This document shows, in pieces, positions 24,936 through 33,455 of a stretch of 64,000 bases of DNA (position 1 is the stretch's first letter; every line of letters begins with the position of its first letter). The position numbers were made by a program, and so were the translations under genes. The stretch spans positions 47,199 to 111,198 of the forward strand of contig JAFRMK010000010.1 in the NCBI GenBank assembly GCA_017430725.1. Reading direction: 5' to 3'. The notes under the pieces were generated by a model. The model was not told the DNA's origin and did no database searches. It was given only the letters and a program-made list of their open reading frames with translations. The stretch is from Candidatus Saccharimonadota bacterium (GTDB lineage: Bacteria; Patescibacteriota; Saccharimonadia; Saccharimonadales; Saccharimonadaceae).

Positions 24936-26260
24936 TACAACTCCTCAATTTTCACTCGAACCTGTTCGGTCGTATCACGATCGCGCACCGTCACCGTACC
25001 GTCCTCAAGCGTATCAAAATCAATCACTACGCATTTTGGCGTACCAATCTCGTCTTGCTTGCGATATCGCTTACCGATATTTCCCGAATCGTCCCATGTC
25101 ACGTTACCATATTTCTGGCGCAGCAACGCATATACTTCCTGCGCCTTCGCCACCAGCTCCGGCTTGTTCTTCAGGAGTGGCGACACACAGAATCGATATG
25201 GCGCCAACTGTTCCGGCAAACGCAACACCGTGCGCTTTTCGCCGTTTATTTCATCCTCTGCATAGGCCGAAGTTAAGACCGCCAAAAACAGCCGCTCCAC
25301 GCCAATCGACGGCTCCAGCACGTGCGGCACAAATCGTGCTCCGCCACCCTTCACGATATATTCCATATTCTTACCGCTTTCGCGCTGTATATTCATCAAA
25401 TCAAAATCCGTTCGGTAGGCCAGCCCCATCAACTCTTCGCGACCATTCGGATAATCAAACTCGATATCTACCGTCCGCTTGGAATAATGCGCCCTGTCGC
25501 CTTCCTCGACTTCACGGCCATGCACGCGCTCCATGTCCAGACACATTACATCTTTCAAAAACGCATGCTGCTCCTTCAGGAGCTTCTCGAATTCTTCCTC
25601 CCACTTTTCTGGCGCCACAAAATACTCAATTTCCATCTGAGAGCATTCGCGGTCGCGCAAAATAAAGTCACGCGGCGAAATCTCATTGCGGAACGCCTTC
25701 CCCTGTTGCGCCAAACCAAAAGGCAAATCCGGATACAAACTATCAACTACATTCTTATAGTTCGTAAAAATCCCCTGCGCCGTCTCTGGACGCAAATAGG
25801 CAATCGAACTGTCATCATCAACTGGCCCCACGTGCGTCCGAAACATCATATTAAACTGCCGAATTTCGCCCCAATCGGTCTTCCCACAAGTCGGACATGG
25901 CACATTCAGCGCGCGAAACTCATCCGTCGTTACGCTTTCGGACACGCCCTCCGCAATCTTATCGGCCCGGAAACGTCCATGACAGTTTCCGCATTCCACT
26001 AATGGGTCAGCAAAGGTCGCAGTATGTCCAGACGCCGACCACGTGCGTGGATTCATCAAAATCGCCGCATCCACCCCATAGATATCGTCGCGTTCTTCCA
26101 CCCAATACTGCCACCAGGCGTCCATGATTCTCTTCTTTAGCGCCACACCCAAGGGGCCAAAGTCCCACGTCCCAGCCATACCGCCATAAACGTCGCTCCC
26201 CGGCCACACAAAACCGCGCCGCTTACATAAACTAACAATATCTTCCATTTTCACTGTCAT
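24935..26260 (-). CDS. glyS: Glycyl-tRNA synthetase (single-chain alpha2 type)
   Basis: Charges tRNA-Gly; class II synthetase. The 441 residues start with KMEDIVSLCKRRGFVWPGSDVYGG and contain a two-Cys-pair zinc insertion (CGNC...CPTC), RPETAQGIFTNYKNV, motif 2 (FRNEISPRDFILRDREC), motif 3 (HVLEPSIGVERLFLAVL) and a C-terminal anticodon-binding domain. It is the archaeal/eukaryal-like form found in many Gram-positives, not GlyQS of Proteobacteria. TGA-TAGAAT lies 9 nt from the ATG. It is coupled to uppS downstream. Confidence 0.97.
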   Translation of the reverse strand: MTVKMEDIVSLCKRRGFVWPGSDVYGGMAGTWDFGPLGVALKKRIMDAWWQYWVEERDDIYGVDAAILMNPRTWSASGHTATFADPLVECGNCHGRFRADKIAEGVSESVTTDEFRALNVPCPTCGKTDWGEIRQFNMMFRTHVGPVDDDSSIAYLRPETAQGIFTNYKNVVDSLYPDLPFGLAQQGKAFRNEISPRDFILRDRECSQMEIEYFVAPEKWEEEFEKLLKEQHAFLKDVMCLDMERVHGREVEEGDRAHYSKRTVDIEFDYPNGREELMGLAYRTDFDLMNIQRESGKNMEYIVKGGGARFVPHVLEPSIGVERLFLAVLTSAYAEDEINGEKRTVLRLPEQLAPYRFCVSPLLKNKPELVAKAQEVYALLRQKYGNVTWDDSGNIGKRYRKQDEIGTPKCVVIDFDTLEDGTVTVRDRDTTEQVRVKIEEL

Positions 26261-26278
26261 AATAACCTTATTCTATCA

Positions 26279-26983
26279 TTATATTCTGGCTCGCTCCACG
26301 CATTTTGCCACATAAGTCACCTCGTCCAGCAACTCGCCCCAGCCTCGCACTTTCAAAATTAGCTCAAATGGCGACACCAACATCAAGCGCATCAGCTTGA
26401 TGTGCTCAACACTGATTCCGCCACTATCCTCGCCGCGTAGCGCCATCAAGTCGCTATCCCAGGCATACCGCATCTCTTCACGCAATCTCGTGCCATTCAC
26501 GTCAAAACGCAAATTGATATCTTCGCCCCCCGCGCGCGCCAAATTGAGACTCCACCAGGCTCGCAACAGCTCACGCCAGCGCCCTTCTTCCGTCGCATGC
26601 GCCTGCATCGCCCACAAAGCCTGTCGCAATAAATCAAAAAATTCCGGCGAATCTATCTGTTCAGCATATCGTCCCACCTCTTTCATCATCACTCCTGCGC
26701 GCTCAATCAAGTCAATGTCCGCCACCAGCGCATCAAAATGTTCTACCAGCTTCGCACTCGTCAAAATCGCCAAATCACCGCGCCCTCGATGCAATGTAAC
26801 ATCCGACACCGAAAACAGCTCAATTCCGCCCGCCATTTTTGACCGCTCACGCCTAACGCCGCGCGCCATTACCGCGATTTTCCCCTCCGGCGTCAATAGC
26901 TGCAAAATCCGGTCCGCCTCACCGTAATTCGTGCGCCTCAGCACAATTGCGCGCGTCCGCCTGTCCGGTGCGACCTTTTTCAT
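26279..26983 (-). CDS. recO: DNA repair protein RecO
   Basis: Recombination mediator that loads RecA with RecR/RecF and anneals single strands. The 234 residues have the N-terminal OB fold (TRAIVLRRTNYGEADRILQLLTPEGKIAVMARGVRRERSKMAGGIELFS) followed by the helical domain. The C-terminal zinc-binding cysteines of many RecO proteins are absent, as in several other lineages. The ATG overlaps the stop of the response-regulator gene by four bases (ATGA). Confidence 0.9.
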   Translation of the reverse strand: MKKVAPDRRTRAIVLRRTNYGEADRILQLLTPEGKIAVMARGVRRERSKMAGGIELFSVSDVTLHRGRGDLAILTSAKLVEHFDALVADIDLIERAGVMMKEVGRYAEQIDSPEFFDLLRQALWAMQAHATEEGRWRELLRAWWSLNLARAGGEDINLRFDVNGTRLREEMRYAWDSDLMALRGEDSGGISVEHIKLMRLMLVSPFELILKVRGWGELLDEVTYVAKCVERARI

Positions 26984-27363
26984 GCCGAACCCCCACCATT
27001 TTTTGCCCTTCTCGGCTCATCTAAGGCCGCCTGGACGCTTTTTACGAGCCCTTGCGGCATCATCTCACCTTTATCAAAAACGGCCCGTACGCCGTATTTT
27101 ACGAGCTCAGACGCCGACATTTTCACGCTACTTACCACGATTATCGGCACGTCACCCAGCTCTGGATAGCTCCGCAGCTCATTCAAGACTGCAAAGCCAG
27201 TCGGGCCAACCAATAAAATGTCCAAAATAATCAAATCCGGCTTCGTCTCATCCAGCCACTTCACCGCCGCCAGGCCATCATGAAAACACTTCAACTCATA
27301 GCCCTTCAACAGGTCTCGGTAATATTGTTCCCACCCCCTATCGTCCTCAATAATCGCAATCAT
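26980..27363 (-). CDS. Stand-alone response-regulator receiver
   Basis: A 127-residue CheY-like receiver with no output domain. The acidic pocket is EDD (residues 5-7), the phospho-acceptor Asp is in LIILDILLVGPTG (about 48), the conserved Ser is in VVSS (about 77), and a lysine in FDKGE (about 97) is in the usual place. It starts immediately after the histidine kinase stop (TAG-ATG) and overlaps recO. With no DNA-binding domain it likely acts by protein contact. Confidence 0.88.
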   Translation of the reverse strand: MIAIIEDDRGWEQYYRDLLKGYELKCFHDGLAAVKWLDETKPDLIILDILLVGPTGFAVLNELRSYPELGDVPIIVVSSVKMSASELVKYGVRAVFDKGEMMPQGLVKSVQAALDEPRRAKNGGGSA

Positions 27364-28065
27364 CTAAACAAAACTCAGCTGCCCGCTCACGGGCAAATCA
27401 ATATAAAAACTCGTCCCGTCACGATGCCGAATCAATCCGAAATCACCGTGCATGTACTGCGTAAATTTTGAGGCGATATACAGCCCCAACCCAGATGAAC
27501 CGGGCCGCATCGCAATCTCCACCGGCTGACGCACTAAGCCATTCTTGATTTCGCGCCACAACTTCGTCGGAATCGCTGGCCCAAAATCACGTACCGCCAC
27601 TCGCACCTTGGTCCCATATTTGTCGCAGATCGTCACAATGCTCGGCAATTCCTCGCCGCCATAGTTCATCGCATTCAGGCAAAAATTATAGATTACCGAA
27701 TAAAGCAGCTGTCGATTCGCCACCACCAACCGCTTTTTATTGCGATATTCCAGGCGCAGTTCGCGTCGGTTAAACTCGAAGAAGTGCCACAACTCCCGCA
27801 CCACATCATCGCAAACTAAGCGCGGGTTGACCGGCTCCATCTCAAACAGCGCGTCATCGAGTCGCGCCACACGTGTCAAATCCTCCACCTGGCGCAGTGC
27901 CCGCTCGCTCGTCGTCGCAATTCGCTCGCCCGTTCGTCGCAACGCCGCCTCGTCCTCTTCTAGCTCCATCGACAAGGCCAATTGCCTCATCAAGCTCAGT
28001 GGGGCCTTCAATTCATGCGCCACCACCGTCACGCCTGAATTTACACCAAACACCTCGCTTTCCAT
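27364..28065 (-). CDS. Soluble sensor histidine kinase
   Basis: A 233-residue kinase with no membrane segment and no recognisable sensor domain. The H-box is VVAHELKAPLSLMRQL (His about residue 17), followed by the dimerisation helices and the ATP-binding domain with N-box NFCLNAMNYGG, a degenerate G1 box VRDFGPAI and G2 GSSGLGLYIASKF. Signal input must come through a partner protein. It is coupled directly to the receiver downstream. TAGAAT lies exactly 6 nt before the ATG. Confidence 0.88.
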   Translation of the reverse strand: MESEVFGVNSGVTVVAHELKAPLSLMRQLALSMELEEDEAALRRTGERIATTSERALRQVEDLTRVARLDDALFEMEPVNPRLVCDDVVRELWHFFEFNRRELRLEYRNKKRLVVANRQLLYSVIYNFCLNAMNYGGEELPSIVTICDKYGTKVRVAVRDFGPAIPTKLWREIKNGLVRQPVEIAMRPGSSGLGLYIASKFTQYMHGDFGLIRHRDGTSFYIDLPVSGQLSFV

Positions 28066-28111
28066 GACTACATTCTACATCAGCCAAGCAAGGCCGGCAA
28101 AGCACAAGCGC

Positions 28112-28918
28112 CTAATTACCGCGACGCAAGGTGCTCAAAACTTTTTCAAAACTATCGCTATAGACTTTTGAATCGGACTGAATAATCATCGTCTTGTCAT
28201 TGATCTTCGCAATCACCACCGTGCCATCAATTCCGTCCGCAATCTGGCCGTCATAACGCACCCCCGAAATACGGCTATTGTCGGCCGAGAAAATCCCCTT
28301 CGCCGGCGCACCTTCGCTATCCTCCAGGTCATTTGCGTATTCTTCGGCCACATCGTTGTATAACTGATTCACAATCTTGAATCTTATCGCATAGCGCGCC
28401 GTCTCATCTTCCAAAGAGTGTATCGGCGCTGGCGCAAAATAGGCCTCATAGTCACTGTTTTTTGTACCGTCTTGCGCCTCATATACGCTCCACATTTTCG
28501 GGTACGAAAAGCTGATTCGACCATAGTCATCTGGCCCGGTATATTGCACCGTTTCGCGCTTTAATTCTTCCTGTAGCTGCTCGACATATTTATCGCCAGC
28601 CGCCTTTTCAGCCGCTGCGGCCTCCAGGCCAACCTTTGCGTCAAAATTCGTCTTCAAATCATCCCACTGCATGTATAGCATGACTGCAACCACAATCGCT
28701 GCCGCCGCAATCAGACAGACTATCACCAAAATCACCGTCTCAACTACTGAGCTCTTCTTGCCGCTTGGCGCAGGTGGGAGCGGTGCCGCAGCTGGCATTG
28801 GCCCGGTCGGCATCATTCCCGGATTCGGCGCAGGCATTTGCATCTGCCCCGCAGGCATCACAGCTTGCTGATTCATCGTTGGCGCTGGGTTTCCGCCCAT
28901 CATCGAATTCTGATCCAT
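28112..28918 (-). CDS. Membrane protein with Pro/Met-rich head and extracellular domain
   Basis: A 268-residue protein. The cytoplasmic head (1-53) is rich in P, M, Q, N and G. One membrane helix (about 60-82) is followed by a coiled-coil stretch (about 88-120) and an extracellular domain of about 145 residues (YGRISFSYPKMWSVYEAQDG...) reminiscent of PsbP/lipoprotein-type domains. The function is unknown. Position next to XseB and the two-component pair gives no clear hint. TATAAT ends 7 nt before the ATG. Confidence 0.65.
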   Translation of the reverse strand: MDQNSMMGGNPAPTMNQQAVMPAGQMQMPAPNPGMMPTGPMPAAAPLPPAPSGKKSSVVETVILVIVCLIAAAAIVVAVMLYMQWDDLKTNFDAKVGLEAAAAEKAAGDKYVEQLQEELKRETVQYTGPDDYGRISFSYPKMWSVYEAQDGTKNSDYEAYFAPAPIHSLEDETARYAIRFKIVNQLYNDVAEEYANDLEDSEGAPAKGIFSADNSRISGVRYDGQIADGIDGTVVIAKINDKTMIIQSDSKVYSDSFEKVLSTLRRGN

Positions 28919-28956
28919 ACTTGAAATTATATTTTAGCGCTAGCTTTTTCGCAAGT

Positions 28957-29148
28957 TTATTTGCTAAAATCCTCCTCAATAACTTTCACTTCATTCTTCA
29001 GCCCGTCAAGATCGTGCTCAATCTCTTTCGCCAAGGCGGTCAAATCCCGATAGCGCTCAGCTGCCTGCTCCAGTTTAAAATCCTCTGAATAGAACCACTC
29101 AACACCCGTCTTCAATTCATTGATCTTCTCGTTGATACTTTTCGCCAC
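28957..29148 (-). CDS. xseB: Exodeoxyribonuclease VII small subunit
   Basis: A 63-residue helical protein; the small subunit of ExoVII that binds XseA. The pattern INEKINELKTGVEWFYSEDFKLEQAAERYRDLTALAKEIEHDL matches the family two-helix form. It begins at a GTG overlapping the xseA stop (TAGTG) with GGAG upstream, so translation is coupled to the large subunit. Confidence 0.85.
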   Translation of the reverse strand: MAKSINEKINELKTGVEWFYSEDFKLEQAAERYRDLTALAKEIEHDLDGLKNEVKVIEEDFSK

Positions 29149-30242
29149 TAGTTTCGCTCCTTTATTTCCCTTATTTTTGCATATGCAATTTCATTTTGCT
29201 TCACCACTTCAATTTCGCCGCCCGTTCGCCAAGCCCCCTTCACCAACGCATAGCCCCGCGCCAGCACTTTCTCCGGATTCAACTCCGCCAAAGCGCGCAC
29301 AATTCCTGTTAACTCGCTCTGCTCTGACGCGATTCTTGCGCAAATTTCTCGGCCGATTTTAGCCATTTCACCCCTGTTTTCTGCCACCATCTCATCGACC
29401 CGCGAATTGAACAAATTTTTTATTCGCTCCATATCGCTGCGCAACTCCTGCTTGACCAAACGTTTATCTTTCGTCAGCAGCTGCGCCACATTCGACGGCG
29501 TCGACGCCACGACATCTGACGCCAAATCACACAAAGTTTCATCTACTTCATGCCCAATCCCCGTAATCACCGGTATCTTTGAGCCGGCCACCGCGCGCAC
29601 CAAAGCCTCATCATTAAACACCGCCAAATCGTCCGCACTACCGCCACCTCGAATAATCGCTATAACGTCTACCATCGCCCGTTCATTAAAATAATCCAGG
29701 GCCCGGATAATCTGATCAGCTGCTCCCATCCCTTGCACCTGCGTATGCGCCGTAAACACTTCCAGTCCACCCCACCGCTCATTCAAAATTTTACAAAAAT
29801 CCGCGTATCCCGCCGCCTGCGTGCTCGAAATTACCCCGATTTTCCGAATCTGCTCCGGCAATGGCCGCTTTTTTTCTGCCGCAAACAGCCCCTCCGCCGC
29901 CAACCTCTTTCGTAATAACTCAAAACTCTTTTTCAGGCTCCCCTCCCCCACTGGTACCACCGCTTGAACCGTCAAAGAAAAGCGCCCCTTGTCGGTCAGT
30001 TTTGGCAAAGCGCGCACCCTGACTTTCATGCCATCCTCCAGCGGAAAACGCAGCGCAAATTTCATCATAAAACAGCCTACGCTCGCCTCATCATCTTTCA
30101 GGTCAAAAAAGACATATTTACCCTGATTGACCTTAAAGCTTGCCACCTCACCCTCGACAGTCACCCCCGCAAAAGCCGTCTCGAGTATCTGATTGCAGAC
30201 CGCCCGAAAGTCCTTAACGCTGTAGACTTGCTCGACCGCCAT
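29148..30242 (-). CDS. xseA: Exodeoxyribonuclease VII large subunit
   Basis: Single-strand exonuclease subunit. The 364 residues comprise an N-terminal OB fold (VKDFRAVCNQILETAFAGVTVEGEVASFK) and the catalytic domain with IGVISSTQAAGYADF, IIRGGGSADDLAVFNDE, GIGHEVDETLCDLASDVVASTPSNVAQL and the C-terminal LNPEKVLARGYALV. The coiled-coil region is shorter than in E. coli (456 residues). Its ATG overlaps the stop of the upstream flippase-like gene (TAATG). Confidence 0.95.
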   Translation of the reverse strand: MAVEQVYSVKDFRAVCNQILETAFAGVTVEGEVASFKVNQGKYVFFDLKDDEASVGCFMMKFALRFPLEDGMKVRVRALPKLTDKGRFSLTVQAVVPVGEGSLKKSFELLRKRLAAEGLFAAEKKRPLPEQIRKIGVISSTQAAGYADFCKILNERWGGLEVFTAHTQVQGMGAADQIIRALDYFNERAMVDVIAIIRGGGSADDLAVFNDEALVRAVAGSKIPVITGIGHEVDETLCDLASDVVASTPSNVAQLLTKDKRLVKQELRSDMERIKNLFNSRVDEMVAENRGEMAKIGREICARIASEQSELTGIVRALAELNPEKVLARGYALVKGAWRTGGEIEVVKQNEIAYAKIREIKERN

Positions 30243-31384
30243 TAGTCTTTCGGCGCCCGAAACTTATCTTTTCGACTCATCAGCGCCTGCTGATAGAAGC
30301 CATAACCACTCAAAATCGTCCCCACCAACACGAATACGCGCGTCACGACCACTGTAATCGTCGCCGTCGACAAGTCCACGCCCGTCGCTACCATCACTGC
30401 CACCATCGCCGCCTCATAACCGCCCATTCCGCCCGGCGTCACCATCACCGTGCCAACCACGCTAGCAATACCTTCCGCAATCATAATCTGCGGCAAAATC
30501 TCTGGATGCCCCAAAGCACAAGCCACCACCCAATAAGTCGCCAACTCCAAGAACGAATAAAACGCCCCCCAAATTACCGGTTTAACTAATATCCGCTTGT
30601 TGCGCATCAAGGTCAGATAATCGCGGCGCAAATCGCCAAAAAAGCGCGCCACACTATCATCCTTTAGGAACTTACGCTTTCTACCTTTAGTTAGGCTGCG
30701 CACCAACTTATTCACGAAAGACGTCGCTTTCTCAGACAGCCAGTCCACTCGCTTCTGTTTTCGCACAATCGCCCACGCCAAAACGATAATCCCCTGAATG
30801 CCAAGTGCAATCACAACTGCCAACAACAGAGCCCAATAGCCGTTCTCCAACGTCGTTCCAGCCATCAATACAATCGCAACGGCAATAAAAGTCTGAATGG
30901 TATTCGCCAATGCACAAATGCCATAACGCAACACGTGAATAAAGCTAATCTGCCCCGCCGACACATCTAAATCCTTCAGGCGCCAAATCAAATACGCCAG
31001 CCCACTCGCTCCGCCGCTCGGCAACGCATGATTCACGAAGTTAATTTCAAGCGAAATGCGCGTCAGCTTGGCCTGCGACAGCTTAAAACCACGTCGCTGC
31101 CGCAAAAAAGCAAAATAAATTTGCCCCGCTGCGTAGTACATCAAAATCTGCTCCGGAATCAACAGCAACAAAACGCCAATATTGATATTCTTCAGCGCAT
31201 AGAAGGTCGCCCCCAGAAAGCTCAAGTATTGCCGCCCCTCAACCTCTGCCGTGAATCTCGTCGCAATCGGGTAATTCTCGGCCAATTCGGGCGTTACCGC
31301 CACGCCTGCGCTCGCCGTAAAGGCTTTCCAGGCGATAAAGACCACCAAAACCAAGGTAATGACGCTCAAGATTTTCTTAAACAT
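30242..31384 (-). CDS. Lysylphosphatidylglycerol synthase/flippase-like membrane protein (UPF0104)
   Basis: A 380-residue integral membrane protein with about eight helices, of the AglD/UPF0104 family. The family motifs NHALPSGGASGLAYLIWRL (about 117-135) and TPGGMGGYEAAMVAVMV (about 330-346) are present. Relatives flip or modify lipids, but the substrate cannot be inferred here; the cytosolic lysyl-transfer domain of MprF is missing. TGA-TATAAT lies 6 nt from the ATG, back to back with the divergent methyltransferase promoter. Confidence 0.85.
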   Translation of the reverse strand: MFKKILSVITLVLVVFIAWKAFTASAGVAVTPELAENYPIATRFTAEVEGRQYLSFLGATFYALKNINIGVLLLLIPEQILMYYAAGQIYFAFLRQRRGFKLSQAKLTRISLEINFVNHALPSGGASGLAYLIWRLKDLDVSAGQISFIHVLRYGICALANTIQTFIAVAIVLMAGTTLENGYWALLLAVVIALGIQGIIVLAWAIVRKQKRVDWLSEKATSFVNKLVRSLTKGRKRKFLKDDSVARFFGDLRRDYLTLMRNKRILVKPVIWGAFYSFLELATYWVVACALGHPEILPQIMIAEGIASVVGTVMVTPGGMGGYEAAMVAVMVATGVDLSTATITVVVTRVFVLVGTILSGYGFYQQALMSRKDKFRAPKD

Positions 31385-31390
31385 GCATAG

Positions 31391-31417
31391 ATTATATCAC
31401 GCTCCCCATGTTACAAT
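31391..31417. promoter_or_regulatory. Back-to-back -10 elements, flippase and RNA methyltransferase
   Basis: Minus TATAAT at 31391-31396 (6 nt from its ATG) and plus TGT-TACAAT at 31409-31417 (7 nt from its ATG). The start codons are 40 bp apart. Confidence 0.7.
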
Positions 31418-31424
31418 AAGCGCA

Positions 31425-32549
31425 ATGCGATATCTCTTCATACTTGGCCGCGAACCAAAACTGTCACTAGTTGAGCTTGAATCCGTTTTTGGCGCAAAAA
31501 ACCTCCAGTTGCTCGCTCCACACATCGCCCTCGTCGACACCAAACGCCCCGTCAAGCTCGAACGACTTGGTGGCTGCCTCAAAGTCGCTCAAGTTCTCGA
31601 CCAACCGCTGTCGTCGTTTCTCGCCTCCCAACCAGCCGGCAAGCTAACGCTCGGGGTCTCAGATTATTCCCATCGCGCCACTGCCCACGCAAGCTGGCAA
31701 CTCGCCCTCAAACATAAAAACCTTCTCCGCCGCCACGGTCGAAATGTTCGCCTTGTTCCCAATCGCACCTCGCCCATCGTCTCCTCTGCCGCCGCCCACC
31801 ATAATCAACTCGGCGAAAAACTCAATCATCTCGAAATCATCAAATACCAAAAACTCTTCGCCAGCTCAATCGGCACTCAAAACATCACTGCCTACGCCAA
31901 ACGCGACCAAGCCCGCCCCGCTCGCGACGCCTTCGTTGGCATGCTCCCACCCAAACTCGCCCAAATCCTTGTCAACCTCGCCGTCGGCGACCAACAGTCC
32001 GGCCTGCTGCTTGACCCCTTCTGTGGCACTGGTGTAATCCTCCAAGAGGCTAGCCTGATGGGCTTCGCCGTTTACGGCAGCGACCTCTCAAAGAAAATGG
32101 TCAATTATTCCAGGCGCAACCTCTCCTGGCTCAGCGAGCAAAAGCCCGCACTGCTCGCCCCCGTCAAACTCGAAGTCGGCGATGCCACCTCGCACCACTG
32201 GCAACCTCTCCCTAACTTTATCGCCAGCGAAATCTTCCTCGGCCGTCCTTTGTCGCGCACGCCAAGCAAAACCCAACTCCTCCAGCTTCAGCACGAAGCA
32301 CGCGAGCTCTTATCTGGATTCCTGCGCAATCTCGCCAATCAGCTCCCGACATCCACTACTATCGCACTTGCCATCCCAGCCTGGAAACGCCCCGACGGAA
32401 GCTATCTCGGCATCCCAAATCTCCTTGACGAAATCGAAAAACTCGGGTATAATGCCAAGAAGTATCGTTATGCGAGCCACGATGAACTCTTGTATCACCG
32501 AGAGAATCAAGTTGTTGCTCGCCAAATAATAGTATTAAGGAAGAAATAA
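31425..32549 (+). CDS. Trm11/THUMP-type RNA guanine-N2 methyltransferase
   Basis: A 374-residue SAM-dependent methyltransferase. An N-terminal region (MRYLFILGREPKLSLVELESVF) resembling the Trm11 family precedes the Rossmann domain with LLDPFCGTGVILQEASLMG (about 203-221) and YGSDLSKKMV. The catalytic (D/N)PP(F/Y)-type motif is not obvious; IASEIFLGRPL occupies the region. The likely role is N2-methylation of a tRNA or rRNA guanine. The ATG at 31425 is chosen because the -10 lies 7 nt upstream; the longer frame from 31359 would overlap the divergent gene. Confidence 0.75.
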   Translation: MRYLFILGREPKLSLVELESVFGAKNLQLLAPHIALVDTKRPVKLERLGGCLKVAQVLDQPLSSFLASQPAGKLTLGVSDYSHRATAHASWQLALKHKNLLRRHGRNVRLVPNRTSPIVSSAAAHHNQLGEKLNHLEIIKYQKLFASSIGTQNITAYAKRDQARPARDAFVGMLPPKLAQILVNLAVGDQQSGLLLDPFCGTGVILQEASLMGFAVYGSDLSKKMVNYSRRNLSWLSEQKPALLAPVKLEVGDATSHHWQPLPNFIASEIFLGRPLSRTPSKTQLLQLQHEARELLSGFLRNLANQLPTSTTIALAIPAWKRPDGSYLGIPNLLDEIEKLGYNAKKYRYASHDELLYHRENQVVARQIIVLRKK

Positions 32550-32550
32550 T

Positions 32551-32826
32551 ATGTCGCATGTCAAAGCTGGCGGTACCAGCAAAAACCTACACAACAATGC
32601 CGGCCAACGACTCGGCGTCAAGCGTTTTGGTGGCCAACAAGTCAAAACCGGCGAAGTACTCGTTCGTCAAACCGGCGCGACCAAAATCGCCGGCCCCGGC
32701 ACCTTCATGAGCCGAAACTACACCATTCACGCCGCTATCGACGGCAAAGTCGTGTTTGTCAAAACCAAAAAAACCCACTTCTCCGGCAAAAGCCTACCAC
32801 GCACCCGCGTCGAAGTGCACGCCTAA
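32551..32826 (+). CDS. rpmA: 50S ribosomal protein L27 (bL27)
   Basis: A 91-residue ribosomal protein near the peptidyl-transferase centre. SKNLHNNAGQRLGVKRFGGQQVKTGEVLVRQTG is the family signature region, and the N-terminus (MSHVKAGGTSK) needs no Firmicutes-type processing. AAGGAAG precedes the ATG, one nucleotide after the methyltransferase stop. rplU, its usual partner, is 3.5 kb away on the opposite strand. Confidence 0.95.
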   Translation: MSHVKAGGTSKNLHNNAGQRLGVKRFGGQQVKTGEVLVRQTGATKIAGPGTFMSRNYTIHAAIDGKVVFVKTKKTHFSGKSLPRTRVEVHA

Positions 32827-32828
32827 AC

Positions 32829-33455
32829 CTATTTCAACATCGACATTTCCACGAGGGCTTTCTTCACTAAAACCCAAGCGTCTAGGCCTGTAGACTTCAT
32901 TTCTGTGTCAGTTTTTGCTAGAATCTTCAACACCGCCGGAGCTCGTCGCTCGCGTCGTTCCAGCGCCGTAAACGCCTTTGCAGCCAAGGCTCCGAGCGTC
33001 GCATAGGGGTCCTTCGTTTTATCCTGCGCCATCTCGTCACAGCTCGCCAAAGCCTTTTTTAATCGCCCCCGCATCGCATCATCGTACAAATTAAATGCCG
33101 CGTATTTTTCGTCTTTGCTAATCTCTCTATCAAAACTTCTTATTTCAACCGCTGAATTAGCCGCCAGACTTTTACCAGGCTCGCTGCGCCTGTCTGGCGT
33201 TTTTTCGTTCCAGATCACCACCCGATGCGGCGTATCGACATATCGCGGCAATTCCCGCCAACATTCCCTATTTTCATCCAAACCCTTCAATAATATCCTG
33301 CGCTCCTCACCAAACAACGACGTCCCCAGAAACACCGACGCCATATCCTGTAAGCTCAAATTATCCGCCTCAATCGTCTCGTAGTCGTCACCCAGTACTT
33401 TCTTTACGGCCAACTCCGCTCTGGCGCGCTCGGTTCCGCCAAATATCTTAAGCAT
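32829..33455 (-). CDS. Possible DNA polymerase III delta subunit, short form
   Basis: A 208-residue protein. FGGTERARAELAVKKVL, the Ser/Leu segment (SVFLGTSLFGEERRILLKGLDENRE) and the following RVVIWNEKTPDRRS recall the N-terminal domain of HolA, but the protein is shorter than classical delta (about 340 residues) and lacks a clear collar domain. It would help load the sliding clamp if correct. It overlaps the 3' end of mutM by 8 nt. Alternative: an unrelated AAA-less protein. Confidence 0.45.
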   Translation of the reverse strand: MLKIFGGTERARAELAVKKVLGDDYETIEADNLSLQDMASVFLGTSLFGEERRILLKGLDENRECWRELPRYVDTPHRVVIWNEKTPDRRSEPGKSLAANSAVEIRSFDREISKDEKYAAFNLYDDAMRGRLKKALASCDEMAQDKTKDPYATLGALAAKAFTALERRERRAPAVLKILAKTDTEMKSTGLDAWVLVKKALVEMSMLK

